64,000 nucleotides of DNA, taken from NCBI RefSeq assembly GCF_026213295.1, contig NC_079412.1, forward strand, positions 1,477,656 to 1,541,655, written 5' to 3'. This document shows positions 50,246 through 60,719 of the stretch, piece after piece (the stretch's first letter is position 1; each line of letters begins with the position of its first letter). This DNA is from Gadus chalcogrammus (Eukaryota; Chordata; Actinopteri; Gadiformes; Gadidae). The translations under genes and the position numbers were made by a program. Below the pieces are notes generated by a model. It was not told the origin of the DNA. It saw only the letters and a list, made by a program, of their open reading frames with translations, and ran no database searches.

Positions 50246-51542
50246 CTGATTTTGAATACAAGGAAGGCGCGAGAGTCCTCCAAACGAACGAAGCAAGCGG
50301 CGCGGCAGAGAGACTACATTCTTGAGGAAATACTGATCAACCGTCTATCTATGAAGAAATTATAATAATTAGAAAAGAACAGGGCTGTGTATTACAGAAA
50401 CATCATAGTTAAAGATTGGAATGCCTTATAGCTGCATAGCAGGCGCGTGCCGTATGGGCAGGTGGGGCGGCGAACTCCCTGCAAAAGCATTCTGCCAAAA
50501 AAATAGTTCCTCAGTAAATCATTGCTTCAAGTTTATTTTTAATAATGTGATTGTCACATTAACTATCTACAGTTTCTGTAGGCTTTCCGACTATTTTTGT
50601 TCTGTTGATATCAAATTGATGGTGGCGATTCTAGTTGAGTTTAACGTGTCATGCAATGTGGGGCGGCGGAGCTCAACGACCGCGTCCCTCCGTATGTTTC
50701 TCGCATAACCCTGCAGGCTGCAATAAGAATTGCAATCTGCGCTAAAGACGCGCTAACAAACACAAACCCTTGTACACTCAGCTGGTTTTCCTGACCATTA
50801 ACTTCATGTGCCTCTTTTTGTATCAACAGTCATTCGATTTGATTATATTCAACTTTATTGTCATTGAACCAAGTAACAGGTACTTGGACAACAAAATGCA
50901 AGTCATCTTCTGTAAGTTATTTACAAATGGCCATCTCTAATCTACTTGGATGCACACCTGTCTGAACTTTTATAAACCAATATAAGTCATCAATAATTAG
51001 TAATAAAACAAGCTTCACATCAAGAGCAAAAAAAAGAATAAGGTAAACCCAAAAGGTCTTAAATACTTAGAAATTAAAGATATAAAAAAAGAAAGAGAGG
51101 GAAATCTTTGATAGCACTTCCCCTGAATCCCCATTTGGCTCTTCCAAGCATGCAGGTAATACACTCTACTTTGGGAGTTATTCTATGTCACCGCACTTTG
51201 AGGGTGGCATTGTATGTAAATTATTGGAATCTGTGAATAAAGTGATATTTGCACTCAAGTTGGACTGATGATTGACATCTGATAGGAATATCTCATGGAC
51301 CAATACCAATTTATTGTTAACTAAAGTACATATTGCAGCTCTCTTTGCATATATTTTTAGCCCCATGCCCCTGCGGGTGTAATAGTGCAGGTGTTTGTTG
51401 TAAGGCAGGTTGATTTTGTAATTATTCAGTAATAATTTATTACATTTTGTCTGAAACCTTTTATGTTTAAATGTAAGGCTTTACTCATCCCACAATACAT
51501 TAAATATAATGTTATTGAGTCTAAATATTTAAATGTGGGGGC

Positions 51543-51875
51543 TTTCCAAGTAGTGGTACTCGGATTAGAGCCGCTGCTCCTTTACTTAGAAAGGAGTCAG
51601 CTGAGGTGGTTCGGGCATCTGGTAAGGATGCCCACTGGGCGCCTTCCTTGGGAGGCGTTTCAGGCACGTCCAGTGGGGAGGAGACCTCGGGGAAGACCCA
51701 GGACTAGGTGGAGAGATTATATCTCAACACTGGCCTGGGAACGCCTCGGGATCCCCCCGTCAGAGCTGGTCAATGTGGCCCGGGAAAGGGAAGTCTGGGG
51801 CCCCCTGCTTGAGCTGCTCCCCCCGCGACCCGACCCCGGATAAGCGGATGACGATGAGGATGAGGATGAGGGCTT
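51543..51875 (+). mobile_element. 5'-truncated RTE-clade LINE (Rex3-like) 3' end
   Basis: Encodes QLRWFGHLVRMPTGRLPWEA, GRRPRGRPRTRWRDYISTLA and a C-terminus PPRPDPG, typical of fish RTE/Rex elements. The stop codon is followed by a short GATGAG-type tail (51847-51871), as described for Rex3 3' ends. Strongly 5'-truncated. Confidence 0.8.
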
Positions 51876-52009
51876 TCCAAGTAAATATTGATTGATATGG
51901 CTTTAATTAAATTGGCATACTGTATATACTTCTGCCAGAGCGTGCCACCCCTCAAAATCTCCTGTCCTCCTCTTGCCACCCCATGAATATTTTTCTAGAT
52001 CCGCCCCTG

Positions 52010-53168
52010 ACGGGCACTTCACCTCAAGCAGGGCTGATGGTCCAACAAAACCGTCAGGTGACGCTCCCAGGATGCCTGATTTGCTCACAGAGAGTCCACA
52101 GTCAAGCACCTCCACCTGACAAGCCTGTTGAAAGGCTTTCACCCCCTCTTGCTCATTCATAACCCCCCAGTTCACAGAGAGCACACCATCCAAATTCTGT
52201 CCCCCAAGCAGCCTCTTCATGAGGGATGCACAGGTAGAAGCAGACCGCCGTGAAAGAACAGCTCCAAAATTGCTCGCTGTTAATCGTCCCTGTCTGTGCC
52301 GCTGCCATTGAGGATTTGTCCGTTGCCCCACGGTGGCTGTCTGGATGGCCAGACGTTGCTCCTCAGTGAGCTCCAATGCAGCAAGGAGACTCTCTAGCCC
52401 CTGACCTTTGAACTCCCTCACCAGCTCAGGCACAGTGGGAAGAGCCTGATGCTGGGGCTGGGGCTCTGGCTCTGGTGACAACAGCCATGCCATCCCGCAC
52501 TGCGTACCGTGGAGCGCTGACCTGAACCAGGCCACATCCTCCATGCTGATATCTCTGGCCAGAGGATTGTAGGTGTCCTCCACCTGGGGGTACAGAGCCG
52601 ACACCGGCAGTGTGAATTTGGGGGTGGAATTCTTCTTCCACTGACACTCAACGTCGGTCACGCTGAGCTCCCGCATTGCAAAAATAGCAATTGTTGCTGC
52701 ATGGCTGCATTTAAAAAAACCCAATGGGCATTCAGAAGAGGACCTCAAAATGCTGCCATCGTCACGCAGGGAGATCTGTTAAAACAACACGATTGGCTAT
52801 ATTTACTCTTGGTGCATACAATCTTATCTAGCTTAATTTACACTACACTACAGCACTTGCAATTGGCTAGCTAGCAGGCTACTTAGCTAATGGAGTCCTA
52901 GCACTTTCAGATTATTTTTATGAAAATTGCTTTACAAATAAAATGTATTATTATTACTCACCGATGCCTTGTAACGCCGCTCCCTGCGACTGGCGTGGAC
53001 AAGACCGACAATCTCCCCATCGGCATAACTAAAACTCTCCACATGCCCCGACTTATAGTGGTTTTCACCTCTTTCTAGGCTTTTATCCTCGCCTTGAAAA
53101 AAAGTGGTGAAGTGGAGCAGAGAGATCGCCATCTCTGTGCCGAGTTCCAAGTGCGGGTGTGGTGACAT
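52010..53168 (-). pseudogene. SWIM zinc-finger / YqaJ-type nuclease gene, 3'-truncated by insertion
   Basis: Exon 1 (53168-52962) starts MSPHPHLELG and ends YKAS at a gtgagt donor. Exon 2 (52775-52010) starts ISLRDDGS after gttgttttaacag; phases agree. The order of parts is a SWIM-like finger (ECPLGFFKCSHAA), a linker, then a YqaJ/lambda-exonuclease-like domain with WQRHRQGRLTASNFG, WGVMNEQEG, GASPDG and LLEVKCPSG. The Asp and Glu-x-Lys of the PD-(D/E)xK core are intact. The frame runs straight into the CAGGGGCGG element just after EVKCPSG, so the C-terminus is lost. Fish genomes hold many SWIM-YqaJ genes that behave like mobile-element cargo (recollection, not checked). I infer a transposon-derived gene, here broken. 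Confidence 0.75.
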
Positions 53169-53318
53169 ATATCATATGCGTCGAGAGCAGCGAAGAGCTG
53201 TAGTTCACAAAGCGGCCTCACATAAAACCTAAAATTATCAAACTTCACTGAAATTTTTAGTTTTCTTTGCATGAAAAATGATCATTTAAATCCACAAACA
53301 ACATATGTGTAATCCAGG

Positions 53319-55758
53319 CAAGGGCGTCAGTTTGTTTTTAGAAGTGGTGGGGACAATAACCATAAGCTTGAGTGTGGTCTGAAAAGTGCTGGGTACCCTT
53401 ATGTAAGCTATTCATCCATTCAACGCTGCATTACAATATGCTCTACAGTGCATTGTCAGGTGTTGAAATTATTCAAATATTCGAATACTGGTTCGGAAAA
53501 TTAGTATTTGAAGCTTAAATCAGTATACAGAGCTTTTTTCCACGTAGGTGACTTTACCAGAGCGAGGGAGGCAAACTATAAGCGTCAGCGACACCAAGCA
53601 GAGAAGCAAGAGAGGTGGAGGAGGAATAGATATCTTGTTTCCCTTTACTTTATAACACAACATTAGCGGGATCTCTGGTGGAAAAGTAATACTTAAAACC
53701 TTAGCTTAGTTGTTTGTTTACGTTCGCTGTACAGCGCCGCGCCAATCAACTGTGACTGGCTTGCTGCAGAGCGTGAGCGTCTTGGGAATACCCGGTCAAT
53801 ATAATGGATATAATATGGACACATAAGACAATCAATATTCGGTATTTGTTATGGATATATTGTACAAATTCCCTGAAAAGATGCACGTTCCAGGATGAAT
53901 TGAAAAGCTCCCGTAAGGGCTGAGATGACAGAGAACAGCTGATTTGGAACGGAGCAACAGCTGTTCGCTTTCACGGGGAAAAACTAAGGAACTTCAACCT
54001 ACTTAGGCCTACTAATTAACGTTCAAAAAGCTATTAAATCTTCAACAAAATATGCAGATACTGTCAAAATCGGTTCCAGGGAGTATATAAGGATTATTAA
54101 TGTTGTTTTTGATGGTGTTTTTTTCTGGAACGAGTATTCGAATATTCGCTCGGAAAAACCAACGAGTGTTCGAAGCCTGAAAAATGGCATTCGGACCAGC
54201 CCTATGAAGATCCTATTCGAACAATAAAAGTTGAAAACCACAGTTTATGTTTTGGCTTGTTTTGCAAAACAGCGTTGGAAACACCAGGGTATTGGCTCGG
54301 GATATGTAGGCCTAATACTAATACACACAGGACAAAGAACAGTGTTGGCAATTGAACACTTATCTTGACATCGACAGAGTTTACCAGACAAACAATGCCA
54401 GACTGTAAAGAGGGTACGAAATGAAACGAGGTACTGAGCATCAGCCTTTTGAAGACGCGCAAGGGCTGCTGGTAGCATATGTTATGCTGCATTAAAAAAA
54501 GAAAAATACAAGCACCCAGAGGAGAATTGCATCTGCCAAATCCTGACCACCAGTAAACACTTGCGAAGGACCAATGTAGACTTCACTCGTTACAACATCA
54601 GAAGAAAATTGTCCGCAAATAAAATCCCCTTCAGTTTAGGATAATCACACAGGTTATGCGAGAACATATTTATGTCAGGATAGGCCTACCAGGCTCCAAG
54701 TCGTCACATATCTCAATCAGACAAAACCAACTATAACCACATTGGCATAGCAATCGCACCGTGTGTAGCTGCTACTAGCTGCAATCTATATATACAACGC
54801 ATACTAACTGGAGCACCAACCAGAATCAGATCAAAATCGCTTGGGACCGTTGGTAACCTTTGGCCAGGTCATCACGATTCACGAGCAAACAGAACCAGCA
54901 GCAAAGTTTACGTAAACCAATTTCTTACCTTATGTGGCCCTCCACATGCAGGCTAGATGACGTATCCATATCGATATCCAGTGTCACAAACATGCTTTTT
55001 ATAGGAAGCAAAAGGACCGGCTATTTTCTGAATAAAAATGTCAATTTTGGCTGTCTGTCTTGAAACTTCTCCAGTGCGTTCACCCCAAAATGCAACGGGA
55101 CGACAAGATCCCATTCAAAGTGAACGTATAGACGCGTATCGGGCGAATATTTTTGATTTGTCGCGCCACACTTTCGCCGTGCACAGGCAAGCGCGTTCAC
55201 GAGGATTTGTGGCGCGAAAAATGTCAACTTTGACACAAATTTCGCGTGATGACAGCCAATCAGCGTTCAACAGCGTGGCCACTGAGTGACATGTGTAACG
55301 TAACAGCCAATCAGCGTTCAACCGTCAAACTCAGCGCATTGCAGTCCGGGGTGTACTGCAGCATGGAGGAGAAAGTGATTGTTGCCGTTTGCGACTCTCG
55401 GAGCTCTATATATAATAGTATATAATGTAATATAATTATATAGATAATATCACTGCCAAAAGCTCTGTGTGCCTCCGGATGGCCGTAGCGCAGGGAGCTC
55501 ATAGGGATTGGGCTTCTCGGGAGTCGGGGTTTGTTTACCGGCGTTGCCATGGGTTCCGGTCTTGTGTGTTCCAACGGTTTATTAGGTAGGCCTATGATGT
55601 CTTCGAGCGCGCCTATCACATGATTTTCTTTTTTATGTGGGGATTTTTAATTTTTATTTTATTTTTTCCCCTTTTTTAAAAGTGGTGGGGACAAAATTCG
55701 TTTTTCAAATAGTGGGGGGGACATGTCCCCCCCGTCCCCCCCGTAATCGACGCCTATG
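53319..55758. mobile_element. hAT-type element, 2.4 kb
   Basis: The ends CAAGGGCGTC and GACGCCTATG are imperfect inverted repeats. They are flanked by an exact 8-bp duplication AATCCAGG (53311-53318 and 55759-55766). GTGGGGACA is repeated near both ends in inverted sense (AGTGGTGGGGACAA at the left, GGGGACATGTCCCCCC at the right). It contains an eroded second element around 53480-54212 with ATTCGAATATTCG and an end CCAGCCCTA. No transposase seen. Confidence 0.85.
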
Positions 55759-55761
55759 AAT

Positions 55762-56019
55762 CCAGGGCATATAAAGCCTGGGACCAGAAAATTATTATTT
55801 TCTCTCCATTGACACCCATTCATATTTTTCGATCTCATAGGTCCCATGAGCTCTACCGGAAAGGGCGTGACTTCGCCACTCTATGGGACCAACTGTAGGA
55901 GTGGCGAAGTTACGCCCCTTCCGGTAGAGCCCATGGGACCTATGAGTTTGAAAAATATGAATGGGTTTCAATGGAGAGAAAGTAATTATTTTCGGGTCCC
56001 AGTCTTTATATGCCCCTGA
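55762..56019. repeat. Near-perfect 258-bp palindrome (about 120-bp arms, 17-nt loop)
   Basis: Arm 55762-55881 and arm 55899-56019 are reverse complements with a handful of mismatches. Shared landmarks are GGCATATAAAG, TTCTCTCCATTGA, CATTCATATTTTTC, CATAGGTCCCATG and CTACCGGAA. A partial third arm lies at 56307-56396. Confidence 0.92.
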
Positions 56020-56029
56020 TTACACGTAC

Positions 56030-56310
56030 GTTGTTTGAAAATGTTTTCAAGGGGAGGATAAAAGCATCAAAAGAGGTGAAAACCATTATAAATTGAGGCA
56101 TGTGGAGAATTTCAGTTATGCCGCTGGGGAGATTGTCGGTCTTGTCCACGCCAGTCGCAGGGAGCGTGACGGCACATACAAGACTTGTAGTCTTTCTCAT
56201 CGTGTTTTCTCTACAACCTTTAACTGAACAAATGCACAATAAACGGTCAAACTCTTGACATGAAAAATTATCATTTAAATCCACAAACAACATATGTGTA
56301 ATCCAGGGCA
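56030..56310 (+). pseudogene. Degenerate second copy of the YqaJ gene 5' end
   Basis: 56039-56165 matches, in opposite orientation, the exon 1 sequence at 52981-53100 (GATTGTCGGTCTTGTCCACG, CCAGTCGCAGGGAGCG). Here it contains a TGA and frame breaks. 56259-56307 repeats the promoter-side sequence found at 53269-53316 (TCATTTAAATCCACAAACAA). Confidence 0.8.
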
Positions 56311-56486
56311 TATAAAGACTGGGACCAGAAGATAATTACTTTCTCTCCATTCAAACCCATTCATATTTTTCAATCTCATAGGTCCAATGGGCCACCAGGT
56401 GTGAGTGTGATTAGCCATTACAAGTCGTTTTCAAAATGTGCAGCATTGTGACATCACAGGTGGGCCTATCCACCTAGATGTAGAGG

Positions 56487-56627
56487 TGGCTCGGTCGCGA
56501 ACGAATCAGTTTGAATGAACGAATCTTTAAGACGCACGGACCGAACTGGTTCCTCCCTCGTTCGTCTCGTTCGTTCTCAGACTCCTCCCAGACCCACTAG
56601 TCGCTGAATCGCTTACAGTTCGTTCAA
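56487..56627. mobile_element. hAT-like fragment (GAACGAATC family)
   Basis: Shares GCGAACGAATC and TCGTCTCGTTCGTTCTCAGA with the elements at 41118 and 6714. It is cut at its right by the next element. Confidence 0.55.
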
Positions 56628-57028
56628 GGCTTGTTCACACTACCTCCGTCCGTCGACGGACTTCATTGACTTTGCACGGGGCGCTCGCGAAATGCATTGC
56701 GGGTCCGTCCGTCCATTCAGCTCCGTGGCCTGCGTCAAAAAGTTGAGAAATGTTCAACTTTTCAGGCAGCGGCGGATCCGTCGGCCAATCAGATCACGGA
56801 TATGCAAATACACTCCACGCGTTTCCTGGATCCATTTTGCAAGAAATCTGGAATGATAGGATTGTTTCTAGTCACCTGTTGTTTTTGTCATCTTTTGTAT
56901 TTATATTCACACATCACCATTGTAGCGGGAAGCGATTTGATTGGCTGCAGTATGCGTCTACAAAGACTAGTCCCCTATACGTCAGACACGCCCTCGGTCA
57001 TCGGTTGACGGACGCATGTAGTGTGAAC
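56628..57028. mobile_element. Non-autonomous DNA element (GGCTTGTTCACACTAC ends)
   Basis: The inverted ends GGCTTGTTCACACTACCTCC and ATGTAGTGTGAACAAGGC lie about 400 bp apart. Subterminal CGTCCGTCGACGG and CGGTTGACGGACG are also inverted. No convincing target duplication. It sits inside the preceding hAT fragment, whose sequence resumes at GTGAGTGGTGAAGA. Confidence 0.65.
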
Positions 57029-57359
57029 AAGGCGTCACTCACTGTGTGAGTGGTGAAGATAACATAAGATAAGATATACTTGATTCATCTCAGCAGAGAA
57101 ATGTAGGTGTTCCAGCACCCCCTCCTTAAGGGTCGACTACCAGGCGACCCACGACATGCAAAAAAAGAAAGTCAAACCCAAATAGGGTGGGTGGAGGGGA
57201 GCCAGTAGGAGGGAACCAAAGAAAATGGACTGGGGCAGAACGGAGGGGTGTCAGGCGGGCGGCCAGAAAAATGCACCAGGGCATGGCAGGGAGTGTCAGG
57301 CGGACGGCCTGGGGGGAAAGCAGAGGCCTGGAGCGGCGAACACGAAGACAAGGTAGAGG

Positions 57360-57620
57360 GCATACCCCTTCTGGAAGGTCTGGAAGGTTTGGAAGGCGGG
57401 ACCCCTCTGGAAGGCAAGGTAGAGGACGGGCCCCTTCTGGAAGGCGGGACCCCTCTGGAAGTCAAGGTAGAGGGCGGGCCCCTTCTGGAAGGTTTGGACG
57501 GCGGGACCCCTCTGGAAGGCAAGGTAGAGGGCGGGCCCCTTCTGGAAGGTTTAGAAGGCGGGACCCCTCTGGAAGGCAAGGTAGAGGGTGGGCCCCTTCT
57601 GGAAGGTCTGGAAGATCTGG
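57360..57620. repeat. Minisatellite with about 66-bp units (GGCGGGACCCCTCTGGAAGG)
   Basis: Four to five units of TCTGGAAGGTTTGGAAGG, GCGGGACCCCTCTGGAAGG and CAAGGTAGAGGGCGGGCCCC. Units are a multiple of three, so several frames on both strands stay open; I do not read a gene from this. Confidence 0.85.
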
Positions 57621-57879
57621 AAGAGGGGCACCCTCGGGAAGGAGTAGGGTTCAGGAACCGGACAGGGCTCGGGGACCGGAGTCAGCTCAGGGGCTGGAGA
57701 GAAATGTTGAACCGGATGGCACTCCAAACTCATCACTCCAACTCTGATAGTCCGTAAGGCAGGAGGAGGCTGGTAGCTGGGGCCCGGTCCTTGAAGCGAC
57801 AGCGCTGCACGTACGCCCCAACACAGCATCCAACTCAGAGCAGGAAGAGTGTCCACTGGGTCTAATGGTTGGATCATTC

Positions 57880-58304
57880 TGTCACGGTTAGCGGGTGGCA
57901 GGCAGGCAGGTAGGACCCAATAGCAGACAGTTCAGGTAAAGGGTAATTTAATAACGCAGAAAGGCAAGGAACACCGAGAACACAGGTGACGCAGGTAACA
58001 CGGGTAACATGGAGAACAACGGGAACACAAGTAACACCGGTAACACAAGTAACACCGGTAACACGCAGGACACAACTCACCACAAACCACAATGATCCGA
58101 CGGGGAACAAAGGAAAGGGCTTAAATACCGAACACAGGGCACGCAACGAGGAACAGCTGAAACACATTAGGGGAGGGAGCAGTAATCACACAGGAGGGAA
58201 ACTTGACAGGACACGGGGAGAAACAAGACAGAGATACCAAAGTAAAACTGGAAACACAGGGAAACACACCAAAACAAGGCAAGGAAACAGACAGACCATG
58301 ACAA
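57880..58304. mobile_element. Possible repeat unit bounded by TGTCACGG and CCATGACA
   Basis: Imperfect inverted ends and an internal degenerate array (GGTAACAC, about 57986-58065) suggest a non-autonomous element or solo LTR. No target duplication found. Confidence 0.35.
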
Positions 58305-59092
58305 CAGATACTCTAGGGCAGGGGTCTTCAATTAAAATTGAACAAGGTCCAGTTTCTAAAAATTCCTTCCAAGAAAGGTCCGAACCTACCACGTCATAAT
58401 AGCCTTCTTTTGTCAAATACAATCAACACGGCATATTACCTTATAATTTCAGGTGTATTTATTTTCAATTTCCAAATAGCTTACTTTTAACCATGAAAAA
58501 CTAGTAAGACAAAGTAACGCATATTAACATTTCAAGTAAACAAAACGGGTACATTAGGCTTGCAATTCAAGTAAACATAAAAAGTGCATAAGGCCTACAT
58601 GTGAAGTAAGCAGAACAGGAACACTAGGCCTACACTTCAAATAAACACAAAGTGCATTAGGCCTACATTTCAAGTAAGCAAAACAGGGACACCAGGCCTT
58701 CATTTCAAATGAACACAAAAAAAGAGCATTAGGCCTTCATTTCAAGTAAGCAAAACAGTGTCTCAAGTGGTGTTAGACCCAACAGGTCCTCACAGATCTC
58801 TTTCTTGTCTTGATAAAACAATCGCGGATGGGGCACTCTGAACATCTGCATGAAGCTGTGACGGTGCGTCATCTGATAACATTTCGGATTTTCTGGTTGT
58901 CGTTGCAGCTCACATTGGGATTTGCTTTATTTTTTCACACAATTCATCCCTTTGTTTACCTTCAAGTAACGTCTCGGCAGCGGCGTTCAAGCACTCCTTC
59001 ACAACAGTCGTGTCACTGAAAGTTTTTTTATTTTGCCCCAAAATCCATGCAATCTTAAGTGAGCATTAATTTGCATGTTGCTGGCCTGTAAA

Positions 59093-59380
59093 TTAGTGTG
59101 TGAAGACACGCGTAGACCTCTCATACTGAGCTCTCAGCTCGGATATTTTCCATGCTCTTACTTCTGACTTCTGGGGATACTTTTCCTCGAAGGATCTGTG
59201 TTTGCATTCGTAATGCCGCTTAATATTCCCGCTTTTTATCAGTGCCACGGTTTCAACACATAAAAGACACAACAAAGGTTTTGTACTGTCTTGCGGGAGA
59301 ATGAACATGTATTGGTCAGTCCATTCATCTCTAAAATGTCTGTTTTCGGGGTCAAATTTCCTTATTTTTGAGCAAGCCAT
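59093..59380 (-). pseudogene. BED/SPIN-DOC-like zinc finger of a hAT transposase (N-terminus only)
   Basis: A 95-codon frame from MACSKIRKFD contains NRHFRDEWTDQYMFILPQ, then LLCLLCVETVALIKSGNIKR and HYECKHRSF. This C-x2-C...H-x5-H finger is the N-terminal domain of ZBED/GTF2IRD2-like hAT transposases. The DDE core and dimerisation domain are absent, so the element cannot move itself. Confidence 0.8.
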
Positions 59381-59674
59381 TTTCTCATTCCAAATCGCTC
59401 TTCCGGTAAACAAAAAATTTGATTGGCTATTATTTGAGTGACGCTATTACGCACATGCCGTGACAGACGGAGGGAGGGGGGGGGAGTTTGGTGAGTGCAT
59501 GATCTTCGCTCTGTGAAGATCATTGCTTTTGCTGTTTTTATGCTGCACAACAGACTATTCTGCCTTTCAATTTGTATTTCAGTGAGAATTGATTTTACTA
59601 ACATAATCATACTTTGTATAGTGAAATCATAAGAAAAAATAAATAAATTGGTCATGGGTCCGGATAGGAACGCC

Positions 59675-60506
59675 CAGGCCCGGTTCCAGAACAGAATGCC
59701 TTGGGGTGCATCTGAGATTACAGGGGGTGCACCAGTACTATACTAAAACCAGCTACCCAGCTTCAGTTCAGACTTCGCTTTTTTACACACAGGCCTTTCT
59801 ACCATAGACAAGCACTTCTGCGTAGTTCTACTGACATGTTGGGACAACAATCATTTACTGTGCTTAAAAGATGGTATCATATCATGTCTTGTGATGTGGA
59901 GAACATTTCAGCTGCAATATTAGCTTATTGATATCTTAGATAGCTTTGAATATGAGATAGGTTTTTGATATGTGTGAGGTGTAAAAAAGAACCGAATTCT
60001 CAAAAAAAAAACATTTGACTGCAATTCAAATATAACGTTTATTTTTTTTAAATTGTGGCAGGATATTTCGAGTGTGTTATTGCTTTATACAACAGTTATA
60101 CTAGTAAAATGTACTGTTAATAATAATGATTGACAATAGATTGTGATTTGTTTAATTATTTAATCATATAAAAAACGAATGAAATTGCTTCCAGCAACAA
60201 AAATAGATCCCCATTCCCCACTGAGCGGACTGTTGCCAAGCAACATATAAACAAAACACCATACATAAATAATTAATTAATAATTTTGTCAGTTTGGTGA
60301 ACAGTCAGAGTGATGTTGGACGCTCATATCTCAACGGTATTCAATGGATACTGTCACAAGTTTAATTACAATTTGTTTTGTGAGCAAGTATTTTATTATT
60401 TTTATCATATTTAATTTTTTTTATTTATTTCTTTTTCAATTGAGGGTGCAAAAAAAAAATTTGGGGGTGCAATGCATGCTTATGCACCCCCGTAGAACCG
60501 GGCCTG
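59675..60506. mobile_element. Inner hAT element nested in the outer hAT
   Basis: The ends CAGGCCCGGTTCCA and TAGAACCGGGCCTG are flanked by the exact 8-bp duplication GGAACGCC (59667-59674 and 60507-60514). Subterminal GGGGTGCA/TGCACCCC pairs lie inside both ends. No transposase. Confidence 0.93.
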
Positions 60507-60719
60507 GGAACGCCACTTGGTCCGGACCCGGACCGCGGTCCGCCGTTTGGAGATGCCTGCTCTAGGGTATATAGCATATAACCGCGTTGTCTTATCTGAG
60601 CTCTCACTGTGAAGACTAGTCACCGCGCCATTCGTTTCAATGGGAATCGCAACGGTCTATACTTTCCACATAAAGTGTACATATTTGTCATTTGAAATTC
60701 GTCCCAGCCTTTATACCAT

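Larger units (their letters stand above)
49485..52009. mobile_element. DNA element with CAGGGGCGGATCTA termini, inserted in YqaJ gene
   Basis: Perfect 14-bp inverted ends CAGGGGCGGATCTA and TAGATCCGCCCCTG are extended by GGGGTGGCAA and TTGCCACCCC. The CAGGGG start suggests hAT, but the flanks (GTGCATTG and ACGGGCAC) do not match. It carries an internal 75-bp inverted pair and an RTE LINE tail, so it is a composite. Its right end falls inside the YqaJ nuclease frame. Confidence 0.75.
58319..60559. mobile_element. Outer hAT element with truncated transposase N-terminus
   Basis: The ends CAGGGGTCTTCAA and TTGGAGATGCCTG are imperfect inverted repeats flanked by an exact 8-bp duplication CTCTAGGG (58311-58318 and 60560-60567). 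It carries one minus-strand zinc-finger frame and has been split by the hAT at 59675-60506. Confidence 0.92.

Noticed and set aside
57187..57757. Overlapping open frames of 135-186 codons rich in Gly, Arg, Pro and Ser
   Set aside because: A minisatellite with unit length divisible by three keeps frames open on both strands; no splice sites, start context or known motif.
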